From Desulforegulaceae bacterium (lineage in GTDB: Bacteria; Desulfobacterota; Desulfobacteria; Desulfobacterales; JACKCP01), in assembly GCA_034006035.1 (NCBI GenBank), contig JAVETN010000007.1, forward strand, positions 90,819-154,818: a DNA stretch of 64,000 bases, read 5' to 3'. Both the position numbers and the translations under genes were made by a program. Below are positions 54,608 to 63,760 of the stretch, piece by piece. Every line of letters starts with the position of its first letter. Position 1 is the stretch's first letter. A model generated the notes under the pieces. The model had not been told where the DNA came from. It searched no databases and was given only the letters and a program-made list of their open reading frames with translations.

Positions 54608-56281
54608 ATGAAAAATTTTGATAAAAAACTTTTTTTTATTTTTCTTTTTTTAATCTGCTTTATTGTATTATGCATTTGTATTTTATCTTTTGTTCCCCCA
54701 ATCAGCCGTGACGCCTTAGTTCATCATCTTACAGTTCCTAAACTTTATATTGAAGCTGGAAAAATAATAGAATTACCCTGTATGTCATATTCATATTTTC
54801 CAATGAATCTTGATATGCTTTATTTAATACCTTTGTATTTTGGTAATGATATTATTCCAAAATTTATTCATTTTTCATTTGCTCTTTTTACTTCTTTTTT
54901 AATTTATAATTATTTAAAAAAACGTCTTGATAAAAATTATGCAATTTTTGGAGCTTTTCTTTTTTTATCCATTCCAATTATTATAAAACTTTCAATTACT
55001 GTTTATGTTGATTTAGGGCTTTTGTTTTTTTCAGCTGCATCACTTATTCTTTTATTTGAATGGGTAAGTTCAAAATTTAAATTAAAATATCTTGTTTTTT
55101 CTGGCGTTTTTTGTGGCCTTGCAATGGGAACAAAATATAATGGGCTTGTAACTTTTTTTATAATTACCATGTTTGTTCCTTTTTTTTATTCAAGATTTTC
55201 AGGCGTTAAAAAATTTATATCTTTAAAATCTTCTTTATTCGGGGTCTTTTTTATTTTTGTTGCTTTGATAGTTTTTTCTCCCTGGATGGGGCGAAATTAT
55301 ATATGGAAGGGAAATCCTGTTTATCCACTTTATAATAAGTATTTTAATATTAAAAATGATAATCCCTGCAAAGTACATGAGGGAATAACTTATAAAGAGT
55401 CTTTGAGTATTAATCTTTTTAAGAAAAGAGAGCTTTTTTACAATGAAACTCCCCTTGATATGGCTCTTTTACCCATAAGAATTTTTTTTCAGGGTAAAGA
55501 TAATGATTTTCAATTTTTTGATGGTAAATTATCTGCCTTGCTTTTTTTTCTACCCATAATTGCTTTTATTCCCTATGGAAAAAAAGAAGAGTATGATTAT
55601 GAAAAAAAAGCTATGCTTGTTTTTTCTGTTTTGTTTTTTTGCTTTGCATTTTTTTCAACATCCTTACGAATAAGATATTTTTCTCCTTTTATACCTTTTT
55701 TTGTAATTTTATCAGTATTTGGAATACAAAAGTTTAATTTAATTGTTCATGGAAAATTTAATATATATAAAAATATTTTATTTGCCTTATTTTATGGTTC
55801 AATAGCTTTTTATATGATTATTCATAATGGAGGATATATAAAAGAGCAGTTTAAATATGTTAAGCCTTTTAAATATTTAACTAAAGAGGTGTCAAAGGGT
55901 GAATATATATCAATGTTTAGAAATGAATATAAAGCTTTTGAATTTATAAATAAAAATTTACCTGATGATTCTAATATCTTGTTTTTTTATGCCGGTAAAA
56001 GAGGATATTATTGCCATAGAAATTATGTTCCAGATGAAGGGCGAAGTATTTTTTTTCTATATTATTTAGTAAAAAATTATGAAAATATAGAAGATATAAC
56101 AAAAGAGATTAATAAAAGAGGTATTACCCATTTTCTTTTCAATAATAAATTTGTAAAAGAAAGGGTAAATGAAGATTTAACCCAAAAAGAAATAAACAAA
56201 TTTTTAAATTTTATGACTTTAAAATCTATTAAATTGTTTGATAATCATGGGTTTTCAGTCTTTGAAATTAAAAGAGAATAA
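54608..56281 (+). CDS. GT-C-type (PMT/ArnT-like) membrane glycosyltransferase
   Basis: 557-aa polytopic protein. The first extracytoplasmic loop holds the acidic-motif pair PPISRDALVHHLTVPKLYIEAG (Asp as the usual catalytic base of GT-C enzymes). About ten helices follow, and a soluble C-terminal domain from about 430 has FAGKRGYYCHR. It most likely transfers a lipid-linked sugar to protein or polysaccharide in the periplasm. It starts 27 bp after the TMTC-like gene and ends 2 bp before a DPM1-like GT2, which would supply its polyprenyl-phosphate sugar. Confidence 0.72.
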   Translation: MKNFDKKLFFIFLFLICFIVLCICILSFVPPISRDALVHHLTVPKLYIEAGKIIELPCMSYSYFPMNLDMLYLIPLYFGNDIIPKFIHFSFALFTSFLIYNYLKKRLDKNYAIFGAFLFLSIPIIIKLSITVYVDLGLLFFSAASLILLFEWVSSKFKLKYLVFSGVFCGLAMGTKYNGLVTFFIITMFVPFFYSRFSGVKKFISLKSSLFGVFFIFVALIVFSPWMGRNYIWKGNPVYPLYNKYFNIKNDNPCKVHEGITYKESLSINLFKKRELFYNETPLDMALLPIRIFFQGKDNDFQFFDGKLSALLFFLPIIAFIPYGKKEEYDYEKKAMLVFSVLFFCFAFFSTSLRIRYFSPFIPFFVILSVFGIQKFNLIVHGKFNIYKNILFALFYGSIAFYMIIHNGGYIKEQFKYVKPFKYLTKEVSKGEYISMFRNEYKAFEFINKNLPDDSNILFFYAGKRGYYCHRNYVPDEGRSIFFLYYLVKNYENIEDITKEINKRGITHFLFNNKFVKERVNEDLTQKEINKFLNFMTLKSIKLFDNHGFSVFEIKRE

Positions 56282-56283
56282 AT

Positions 56284-57255
56284 ATGCATCTTATAATAAT
56301 TATCCCATGCCTTAATGAAGAAAAAACAATATCAAATGTAATAAATTCCATTCCAAAGCAAATAAATGGAATTTCATTTATAGAAATTATTGTAATTGAT
56401 GATGGTTCAATAGATAGCACGGCAATACTAGCCAAAAAAGCAGGAGCAATAGTAATATCCCATAAAAAAAATCAAGGTGTAGGCAAGTCTTTTCATACCG
56501 GAATAGAAGAAAGTATTAAAAAAGGTGCAGATATTGTTGTAAATATGGACGGAGACGGGCAGTTTGACCCAAAAGATATAGAAAAACTAATTGAGCCCAT
56601 TTTAAATAAAAATGCCGATTGTGTTACAGCTTCAAGATTTATTGATAAATCTCTTTATCCCAAAATGCCTTTTATTAAAAAATGGGGCAATGTTCAGATG
56701 GCAAGGCTTGTAAGTTTTTTGACCGGGGAAAAATATTATGATGTATCTTGTGGGTTCAGGGCATATTCAAAAGAAACAATTTTAAAAATGAATTTGTTTG
56801 GTAAATTTACCTATACCCAGGAAACTTTTTTAGACCTTGCTTTTAAAGACATTGAAATTGTTGAACTTCCTTTGGCCATAAGGGGAGAGCGGGAATTTGG
56901 CAAATCCAGAGTTGCCTCAAGTATAATAAAATATGCAATCAATACTTCAAAAATAATTGTAAGGGCTTTTAGGGATTATAAACCTTTAAAGTTTTTTGCT
57001 TTTCTTGGCACTGTTTTTCTTATTTTGGGTGTTTGTCTTGGTGGTTTTTTTGTTTATTATTATATGACCACAGGTAGATTTACTGGTCAGCTTTGGGCTG
57101 GGTTTTCTGCCGGGTTTTTAATTCTTTTCAGTTTTTTATTTTTTCTTACAGGTTTGCTTGGTGATATGTTGGTCAGGATTAGAAATAATCAGGAAGTTTT
57201 GATTTATATGGAAAAGCGAAAAATTTATGAGAAAAATAAAAGCTTAAAACTATGA
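56284..57255 (+). CDS. Family 2 glycosyltransferase with C-terminal membrane helices (DPM1/GtrB-like)
   Basis: 323-aa polyprenyl-phosphate sugar synthase-type enzyme. The GT-A core begins IIIPCLNEEKTISNVI, with IVIDDGSIDSTAILAKKAGA, the metal-binding DGDGQFDPKDIEKL (about 90-103), CGFRAYSKE and FGKSRVASS. Two C-terminal helices (about 235-300) anchor it. It should make a lipid-linked sugar for the GT-C enzymes upstream. It overlaps the following GT4 gene by 4 bp. Confidence 0.88.
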   Translation: MHLIIIIPCLNEEKTISNVINSIPKQINGISFIEIIVIDDGSIDSTAILAKKAGAIVISHKKNQGVGKSFHTGIEESIKKGADIVVNMDGDGQFDPKDIEKLIEPILNKNADCVTASRFIDKSLYPKMPFIKKWGNVQMARLVSFLTGEKYYDVSCGFRAYSKETILKMNLFGKFTYTQETFLDLAFKDIEIVELPLAIRGEREFGKSRVASSIIKYAINTSKIIVRAFRDYKPLKFFAFLGTVFLILGVCLGGFFVYYYMTTGRFTGQLWAGFSAGFLILFSFLFFLTGLLGDMLVRIRNNQEVLIYMEKRKIYEKNKSLKL

Positions 57256-58439
57256 AAATCTTAATGACAACCACATCATTTCCTTTGTTTAAAAACCATA
57301 CTGCTGGTGTTTTTATTTATGAGCAGGCAAAATCATTTGTAAATCTTGGTCAGGATGTAACTATTTTAGCTCCTTATGATTTGGGCAGCAAAAAAAGTGA
57401 AATAATGGATGGAATTAAAGTTAAAAGATTTTGTTATTTTTTTAAAAAGCATCAGGGCCTATGTTATGGCTCAGGAGTTCCTGCAAACTTAAAAAAAGGT
57501 TTTAAATATAAAATTCAACTTCCAATTCTTGTTTTATTTTTTTTTATTAAATGTCTTTTATTGGGTAGAAAATATGATCTTATTTATGCTCATTGGACTT
57601 TATCCGGCCTTGGAGCTGTTTTGGCAGGAAAAATTTTAAGAAAGCCTGTTGTTTTAATGATTCATCATGGACAGGAAGATTTTAAAAAGCTTAAATTTTT
57701 AATGAAAATTCCAATAGAAAATGCTGATCATCTAGTTTTTAACAGCAGTTTTACCATGGGAAAAACCTTAAAAAACTTTAAGCCCAAAAAATATTCAATA
57801 ATACCCCCTGGAGTTGATATAAATAAGTTTAAACCAATTAATTTATCACAATATTCAGAGTTTTTTGAAAGTTATGGAATTAAAAGCAACTCAAAAGTAA
57901 TTTTTGCCATGGGAAGACATATAGCGTGGAAAGGGTTTAATTATCTGATTAAAGCTTTTGCTGATATTAAAGATAAAGATGCCTTGCTTGTATTGGCTGG
58001 AAGTGGCCCTGAAACTAAAAGTTTACAAACCTTAGCTAAAAGTTTAAAAATTCATGACAGGGTGATATTTTTAGGTAATATTCCAAATAATAAAACTCCG
58101 TTATTTTATAACAGAGCTTTGCTTTTTGTTCAGCCTTCAATTGTAGATAATCAAGGAAATACTGAAGGCCTTGGAGTTGTAATTCTTGAAGCTTTGGCTT
58201 GTGGTACTCCTGTTGCTGCATCTAAGGTTGGTGGAATAATTGATATAATTAAGGATGGTGAAAATGGGCTTTCCTTTGAGCAAAAAGATGTGCAAAAATT
58301 ATCAGGTATTATGGAAAGCATGATAAATAAAAACGAAAAAGATAATAAAATGTCTAAAAATGCCAGAACTTTTGTATTAAATACTTATAGCTGGAATGTT
58401 TTAACAGAACAAAATTTAAATCTTTTGCAAAGGTTGTAG
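57252..58439 (+). CDS. Family 4 glycosyltransferase
   Basis: 395-aa cytosolic GT-B enzyme. TTSFPLFKNHTAGVFIYEQAKSF at the N-terminus, VPP-like IIPPGVDINKFKP, VIFAMGRHIAWKGFNYLIKAF in the middle, and the C-terminal EGLGVVILEALACGTPVAASKVGGI (the E-x7-E nucleotide-sugar motif) identify the GT4 family. It adds a sugar to a lipid-linked glycan on the inner side of the membrane. Sugar and acceptor are unknown. Confidence 0.92.
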   Translation: MKILMTTTSFPLFKNHTAGVFIYEQAKSFVNLGQDVTILAPYDLGSKKSEIMDGIKVKRFCYFFKKHQGLCYGSGVPANLKKGFKYKIQLPILVLFFFIKCLLLGRKYDLIYAHWTLSGLGAVLAGKILRKPVVLMIHHGQEDFKKLKFLMKIPIENADHLVFNSSFTMGKTLKNFKPKKYSIIPPGVDINKFKPINLSQYSEFFESYGIKSNSKVIFAMGRHIAWKGFNYLIKAFADIKDKDALLVLAGSGPETKSLQTLAKSLKIHDRVIFLGNIPNNKTPLFYNRALLFVQPSIVDNQGNTEGLGVVILEALACGTPVAASKVGGIIDIIKDGENGLSFEQKDVQKLSGIMESMINKNEKDNKMSKNARTFVLNTYSWNVLTEQNLNLLQRL

Positions 58440-58444
58440 ATTTT

Positions 58445-59332
58445 ATGAAAATTATAAATGTTGTAATTCCAGCTTATAATGAAGAAAAAAATATAAAAAG
58501 ATGTATTGAGTCTGTATTGTCTCAGCAATTAAATGATGTTTCTTTATACATAACTATTGTTGATGATTGTTCTTCTGACAATACAGGAGAAATTGTTAAA
58601 TCCTTTGGAAAAGAAAATGTTTTTTTAATTTCAAATGAAAGAAATTTAGGTAGAAGCGGTTCAAGAAACAAAGGTGCTTTTTCTATTCCAGAAGTTGATT
58701 GTTTATATTTTTTAGATGGAGATTGTTTTTTTAAAAATACAAAATGTATAAATAATATGATTTTAAATCTTGAAAAGAAAAACGCTGATATTTGTATGGG
58801 AGATGTTTTTGGAGCAGGGAACAGTTTCTGGGATAAATATTATAATTTATCAAAAGAAGGGAAAGGTTCCGAAGAAAAGTGGAGCAGTCAGAATTTTTTA
58901 ATTAAAAATGATTTATTTGTAGAAATTTCAGGGTTTGACGAGGATTACCAAAATTACGGTTTTGAAGATAGAGACTTGTTTTATAATTGCCAAAAAAAAG
59001 GAGCAAAAATAGTATTTGTACCTGTTTCAGTAGTTAACACATTTTGCTCGTTTACAATTGAGCAGGTTTGTAAAAAAATGTATTTGGCAGGTAAAAGCAG
59101 TGCAAATATTTTTTGGCATAAACATCCTGAAATTTATCAAAAAACATCTTATTTTAAAGTTCATTATAGAAATAGAAGATTGGATAAGCTTCTATTAATT
59201 TCATTACTTAATAAAAAAATATTGGTTTTTTTATTTAATATGAGGTTCCCTTTTTTCTTTAAGCAAAAGATTGCTCAGATCCTTTTAGCTTTGTCTTTTT
59301 TTCAAGGTACATATGAAGGTAAGTATGAATAA
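58445..59332 (+). CDS. Family 2 glycosyltransferase
   Basis: 295-aa GT-A enzyme. The N-terminal IPAYNEEKNIKRCIESVLSQQL, ITIVDDCSSDNTGEIVKSFG, and the FLDGDCFF (D-x-D region), plus GFDEDYQNYGFEDRDLFYNCQKKGAKIVFVP with the ED motif, are all present. It starts 6 bp after the GT4 gene, and is last in the plus-strand cluster. Confidence 0.9.
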   Translation: MKIINVVIPAYNEEKNIKRCIESVLSQQLNDVSLYITIVDDCSSDNTGEIVKSFGKENVFLISNERNLGRSGSRNKGAFSIPEVDCLYFLDGDCFFKNTKCINNMILNLEKKNADICMGDVFGAGNSFWDKYYNLSKEGKGSEEKWSSQNFLIKNDLFVEISGFDEDYQNYGFEDRDLFYNCQKKGAKIVFVPVSVVNTFCSFTIEQVCKKMYLAGKSSANIFWHKHPEIYQKTSYFKVHYRNRRLDKLLLISLLNKKILVFLFNMRFPFFFKQKIAQILLALSFFQGTYEGKYE

Positions 59333-59360
59333 ATTAAGGTTTGGTTTCTGATTAAAAATA

Positions 59361-60515
59361 TTAAGAAATTTTATTTAATATGGAAGCTAAAGTTTTTGTA
59401 GAATCTTGTCTTGTAGGGATAAAAGATTTATCAATGGACTGAGATTGAATTTTTTGTAAATTATCAAGGTTCTTTTGGATATTACAAAAAGAATGGGGCT
59501 CTTCAGATATAAGAATGTTTTTATTTGTCTTCAAAGTTTTTGATACTATAGAATCTTTTGGAGATAAACATAAAACTGGTTTGTTTAAAAAAAGATAATC
59601 AAATATTTTTGTTCCAATCTGAAACTTTAAACCAGTAGAAGTTATAGTAGCGTCAGCTCCTGCAATATAATTCAAGACTTTTTTATAAGGCATAAATGGA
59701 AGAGAAGTCACTTGTGATTTTACATTATATTTTACAGCCAGTTTAGAAATTGTTTTATCTTCAGTTCCTATATAAATAAAATGTATGTTTTTATTTTTAG
59801 TTAAATACTTGAGTATATTTTTAACTGCACCAGGTGTGTACATAAAAATTTTACCTGTAACAATTATATTAAATTTTCTACTTATTTTAATCGGTTTGAT
59901 GTTTTTAAAATCCTCTGTATCAATACCATTTGGTATGGTTATATACTTGTTTTTAAACTTTGGTATGAGTTCAGAATACTCATTTTTTAGTACAGATGTA
60001 GCAAAACATACTTTAGAAGCGTATTTGATCGAAATTATTTCTATTGGACTGTAAATAAAAAAGCTTATTAATTTTTTTAAAAAAGTACCGTTTCTTCCGT
60101 CAAAGCCATAATTATAACTCCAGGGGTCCCTAAAATCTATTATAGATGGTTTTTTAAAAACACCTGTTATTATGGAAGTGAGTATGAATGGGTGATATGG
60201 GCTTCCAGAAGTGTAAAAAGCAGAAAATTTCTTTTTGTTTAAAATAAAAGTTGTTAATGCAATTAATGGAAATAATATTTTTATAATTAAAGCATTCCCC
60301 GGAAAATTTATATATGGAATTTTTATTATATTAGAAGAGTCAATTTGAGGTTTAAGGTTTTTAATAAAATTGTTCTTATAATATTTAGGATGAACTGTAA
60401 AAACTGTTGGTTCCCATCCATGTGCGGGAAGAAGTTTGACAAATTTTGATGTTCGAAAACAACTAACCCCTTTGTAAGGTGGAAAATAGTAAGCTAATAT
60501 AAAAATTTTTTTCAT
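59361..60515 (-). CDS. Family 4-like glycosyltransferase (WbuB/WcaI-like N-terminus)
   Basis: About 384-aa GT-B enzyme. The N-terminus KIFILAYYFPPYKGVSCFRTSKFVKLLPAHGWEPTVFT and DFRDPWSYNYG are typical of the WbuB-type glycosyltransferases in O-antigen loci. The C-terminal half includes ITVPNG-like ITIPNGIDTEDF, IVTGKIFMYTPGAV and the sugar-nucleotide motif near LFLNKPVLCLSP. ATG 60515 follows AGGAAAT, so the in-frame upstream start at 60563 was not used. It converges with the plus-strand cluster (27 bp between stops). Confidence 0.85.
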   Translation of the reverse strand: MKKIFILAYYFPPYKGVSCFRTSKFVKLLPAHGWEPTVFTVHPKYYKNNFIKNLKPQIDSSNIIKIPYINFPGNALIIKILFPLIALTTFILNKKKFSAFYTSGSPYHPFILTSIITGVFKKPSIIDFRDPWSYNYGFDGRNGTFLKKLISFFIYSPIEIISIKYASKVCFATSVLKNEYSELIPKFKNKYITIPNGIDTEDFKNIKPIKISRKFNIIVTGKIFMYTPGAVKNILKYLTKNKNIHFIYIGTEDKTISKLAVKYNVKSQVTSLPFMPYKKVLNYIAGADATITSTGLKFQIGTKIFDYLFLNKPVLCLSPKDSIVSKTLKTNKNILISEEPHSFCNIQKNLDNLQKIQSQSIDKSFIPTRQDSTKTLASILNKIS

Positions 60516-60672
60516 ATTATTTCCTTTTTTAAACTCATCTAAGTACTTTGCATATCCTACCATTTTTCTTGCTTTCTGCCCCCCTGACTTAAATTTTGTT
60601 TTTTTAACTCATGTGGCAACTATTCTGATACGGGGCTTCAAGGCGTTGGAGATGGGTTAGGGCCATAAAGAG

Positions 60673-61503
60673 TTAAACCTTATTTGAAAAATACCTTTCA
60701 ATTGCATCGTAAGCAATATCATTACCAAACTTCACTAACTTATAATAGTTTAATGGTCTATCAATAAATCGCAATTTTATTTTCCCCAGTAACCTATATG
60801 CACGAGGAAAGTTATGATTAACTAAACCGTCATCATGCTGGAAAAAATTTAACTCATTTAAGGCACTTGGAATCACTTTAACTTTTAAGCCACTCAATTT
60901 ACATAGCTTTGAATACCATAAATCATCAGCTATAGGAGCTACATTCAAGTAGTTAGAGTCTTCAAGTAAGTCATCAGAAAACCAGCTTTTACACAAAACT
61001 GCACCGCCACCATAAGTAATGATCCAATCATCAACTATTAATGCTGGTTTGTTTACGATTGGCCAATACCCATAACCTGTGAGCTTTTTTAAATGATTTT
61101 TTCTTTGATATCTAGCTCTTGCTGCATGGATTATTTTGTTTTCCGGATCGAAATCTTCAAGCAGAAGTTTAAGCCATTGCTGCCCATAAAAAATATCATC
61201 ATCAGCCGTGACAATAATATCATTATCATTCGCGGTTTGAAGTGTAGGAATAAGCTTACGATAAGGGCCTGTATTATCAACCCAGCGGATTTCAATTGTT
61301 TTTTTAGCTAAAACATCTAACCCATTAGTTAAGAAAGCAAGCACATTTTTATTTTTGATACCGCTATCTCTTAAGTAAGGTTCTTTAGATACATTAACAA
61401 CTATTTTACTCGCCGGTAAACTTTGTGTAGCAAGGGATATAAGTGCCGCTCTACACAAAGTAAGTCGTTGTGAGGTTGTTGCTAACGAAACTATAATTGT
61501 CAT
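60673..61503 (-). CDS. Family 2-like glycosyltransferase
   Basis: 276-aa GT-A-type protein. It begins IIVSLATTSQRLTLCRAALIS; the DxD-like motif is ADDDIFYG (about residues 100-107), preceded by DNDIIVTADDD, and later ADDLWYSKLCKLSGLKV. This resembles glycosyltransferases that decorate lipopolysaccharide or capsule. Codons (GGT, GCT and CAA favoured) differ from the older genes in the window, suggesting acquisition together with its two neighbours. Confidence 0.78.
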   Translation of the reverse strand: MTIIVSLATTSQRLTLCRAALISLATQSLPASKIVVNVSKEPYLRDSGIKNKNVLAFLTNGLDVLAKKTIEIRWVDNTGPYRKLIPTLQTANDNDIIVTADDDIFYGQQWLKLLLEDFDPENKIIHAARARYQRKNHLKKLTGYGYWPIVNKPALIVDDWIITYGGGAVLCKSWFSDDLLEDSNYLNVAPIADDLWYSKLCKLSGLKVKVIPSALNELNFFQHDDGLVNHNFPRAYRLLGKIKLRFIDRPLNYYKLVKFGNDIAYDAIERYFSNKV

Positions 61504-61568
61504 TTGCTACCTACTGGAGTTATAAACTGCACACTTGAACAATAATCCTATTCGGATTAAAAAGATAA

Positions 61569-62213
61569 TTATTGAATACTGTAATCAAATATTTGATAGT
61601 CATCTTGATATGTATTATAAATAATTTCCTTTGCCTCTATACTAAAGACTTCGGGTTTCGACAAAGTTTTATTGATAACAGTAAGCTCCTTAAAGTCTTC
61701 AAGTCCTATTTTGTCAGCAATAATATCAAAATCATCAGCCATTGTTTCGAATCTACCAATGAAATTAACCTGAATCTCACCCTTCCAGTTACATAAATAC
61801 CAGCTTTGAGGGCGAAAAATAGGGTGATAAATCATTTTACCATTTAGAAACTCACATTCTAAAAACTCATTAAAACTTTTGTACTTTTCTAGATACTTAG
61901 CTATTTCCAAGTCCCCCATTTTGTTGCCACCCGATTTCAAGTATCTATAACCCGAAAAAACACGATCAAGTGGATCTCTAACAAAAGCAAACTTATAAAA
62001 ATTATTGAAACGTTGAGGCGAAGCTTGATGATATACCCACCAAGGCAAATGCAGCCGACCAGTCTCCGGCTCGCCTAATGCAACTCTCACGGCTGTACCA
62101 GCAGCTTTTGGTATATGAATAAAAAGCACTTTTTTCTTTAATGATATCGGTGAATAGGGGAAAAGAGACTGTCTATAAATAGACTTAGTTTTTAGTAAAA
62201 TTTTCCTAAACAT
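61569..62213 (-). CDS. Sulfotransferase family 2-like protein
   Basis: 214-aa protein. The PAPS-binding P-loop equivalent is LFIHIPKAAGTAVRVAL (about residues 30-46), and the 3'-phosphate motif is FVRDPLDRVFSGYRYLKSG (about 75-93). Both belong to the carbohydrate sulfotransferase (Sulfotransfer_2) family. It probably sulfates a surface glycan, using PAPS in the cytosol. It lies between a glycosyltransferase and a flippase on the same strand. Confidence 0.87.
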   Translation of the reverse strand: MFRKILLKTKSIYRQSLFPYSPISLKKKVLFIHIPKAAGTAVRVALGEPETGRLHLPWWVYHQASPQRFNNFYKFAFVRDPLDRVFSGYRYLKSGGNKMGDLEIAKYLEKYKSFNEFLECEFLNGKMIYHPIFRPQSWYLCNWKGEIQVNFIGRFETMADDFDIIADKIGLEDFKELTVINKTLSKPEVFSIEAKEIIYNTYQDDYQIFDYSIQ

Positions 62214-62270
62214 TGATTAACCAACTTTTATAAAATATCTTTGTAAGCTTACTGAGTATTACAGTATCAA

Positions 62271-63551
62271 CTAAACTGCAAATGAATTTACTTTAAGCCT
62301 TTTGTATAACAATAAAGACAAAACACAATTCCAAACAACTATACTTAAACTAACTCCAATAGCCGCACCAGCAGCACCATATAAGGGAACTAGAAGTGAG
62401 CATAGTACAATATTAACTAGAACTGCAATAAGCTGTCCTTTTAAGGTGTCATTAGTATAACCACTCATTGAAAGTAAATAGCCAACAGAGCCAAAAAAAA
62501 CATTAATTAATTGACCTATTACTAAAATAGCCATCGGAAAGTAAGCAATAACATAATCAGCACCAAACACTAGTTCAATGAGGTATTTACCGCCGAATAA
62601 AAGCACTAGCCCTATAGGCAAGGCAATAAGGAAGCTCCCCCTAGCTGACTGTTTGGCAAGCTTTTGCAAACCTTTTCTATCTTTTGATCGAAAAGCTCGC
62701 ACTATATGTGGGGCAATAACGATATTAATTAAAGTGAGTGACAAAGCAACAAAGGCAGCACCACGGTCAGCAACGCGCATGGCGGCAACCTGCTCATCTG
62801 ATCCTAAAAAACCTAAAACAACTATACCAATTTGGGTATTGAAAGTACCAATTAAAGCTAATAATGTAAAAGGCAGTAAAGATGGAACCCAAACTTTTAA
62901 ATCATATTCTGGTGTTTCAAATTTTCTTTCTAACGGCTGTAACCAATGAAAAATCCAGCTAGCTATTAAAAATACAATAATAGCAACAACTAACTGGCTG
63001 GTGACTGCCATTTTAGCATTTAAAATATCTAGCTTAGCTAATGTTAGATAGGCTGAAATAACCAGCAGAGGCTGTATAAGTTGACTAGGGATTTCAGAAT
63101 AAACAGGCTTTGCTAAGCCTTTTATTGCCCCATTTCTTACGGCACCTAAACCTAAAAACGGTAGAGTGAAAATAGAAATAGCAAGTAATTGCCACTTACT
63201 GTTAACCGGTAAAAGATTTGTAGAGTTGGCAATAATAAAGTAAATACTGATAATAGCTAAGGATGAAATCAGCACCCATAAGTGAGCTATACGTAAAACT
63301 CCACGATAAAGCGACCATTTTTTCTCATGTAAATAGGCCGCAACTTCTCTGGTTAAAAGTTGGGGAAGGCCACCTGATATTGGTAAAGCTAAAATAGCAA
63401 CCAATGACATTACAAAAGAATATTGACCAAAGGCTTCTGTACCTAAACTTCTAGCTAAGATAATACTAGTAACTAAACCCAAAGGTATAGAAAGTAATCT
63501 TATTGCACCTAAGCCAAAGAAGCTTTTAACTAAAGGGTTTTTAAATATCAA
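62271..63551 (-). CDS. wzx: Wzx-type oligosaccharide flippase
   Basis: 426-aa MATE/PST-type flippase with about twelve helices. The N-terminal LGAIRLLSIPLGLVTSIILARSLGTEAFGQYSFVMSLVAI and GGLPQLLTREVAAYL are typical of polysaccharide biosynthesis proteins that flip lipid-linked O-units. A TTG start is used since an in-frame stop lies just upstream; the ribosome binding site is weak. As in the two genes after it, GGT and TTA dominate for Gly and Leu rather than GGA and CTT. Confidence 0.9.
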   Translation of the reverse strand: MIFKNPLVKSFFGLGAIRLLSIPLGLVTSIILARSLGTEAFGQYSFVMSLVAILALPISGGLPQLLTREVAAYLHEKKWSLYRGVLRIAHLWVLISSLAIISIYFIIANSTNLLPVNSKWQLLAISIFTLPFLGLGAVRNGAIKGLAKPVYSEIPSQLIQPLLVISAYLTLAKLDILNAKMAVTSQLVVAIIVFLIASWIFHWLQPLERKFETPEYDLKVWVPSLLPFTLLALIGTFNTQIGIVVLGFLGSDEQVAAMRVADRGAAFVALSLTLINIVIAPHIVRAFRSKDRKGLQKLAKQSARGSFLIALPIGLVLLFGGKYLIELVFGADYVIAYFPMAILVIGQLINVFFGSVGYLLSMSGYTNDTLKGQLIAVLVNIVLCSLLVPLYGAAGAAIGVSLSIVVWNCVLSLLLYKRLKVNSFAV

Positions 63552-63610
63552 TGGAGTTTCTCAGCATTATTTTATAAAAAACGGTAGTGTTCAATATTCT
63601 GTGTCATGTC

Positions 63611-63760
63611 TCAGTTTCTAAAATTTGCCGAGGCAAAAGCGGAAGTGTAAGCCAGTCCCTGAGAATGGGCACCACAAATATTGACCGTCGGAAGGGGTTG
63701 GGTTACGCTTCCGCGATTCCAGTTCCCGGCACTTTGCTTTCTGTTTAAAATATATTTCAT
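63611..63760 (-). CDS. Small ORF, 49 aa, in a GC-rich block with an inverted repeat
   Basis: ATG at 63760 follows AAGGAG at 8 bases. It reads MKYILNRKQSAGNWNRG, then SVTQPLPTVNICGAHSQGLA, and stops at TGA 63613-63611. The block is much richer in GC than the surroundings. GCGGAAGTGTAA at about 63639-63650 and TTACGCTTCCGC at about 63704-63715 form a 12-bp inverted repeat with one mismatch within it. It may be a real small protein or the remnant or end of a mobile element, or structured RNA. The rest of 63761-64000 shows no supported gene. Confidence 0.35.
   Translation of the reverse strand: MKYILNRKQSAGNWNRGSVTQPLPTVNICGAHSQGLAYTSAFASANFRN

Noticed and set aside
60596..60660. GC-rich stretch between glycosyltransferase genes as an insertion-sequence end
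   Set aside because: No inverted repeats, target duplication or transposase fragment can be recognised; kept only as composition evidence for the acquired block.
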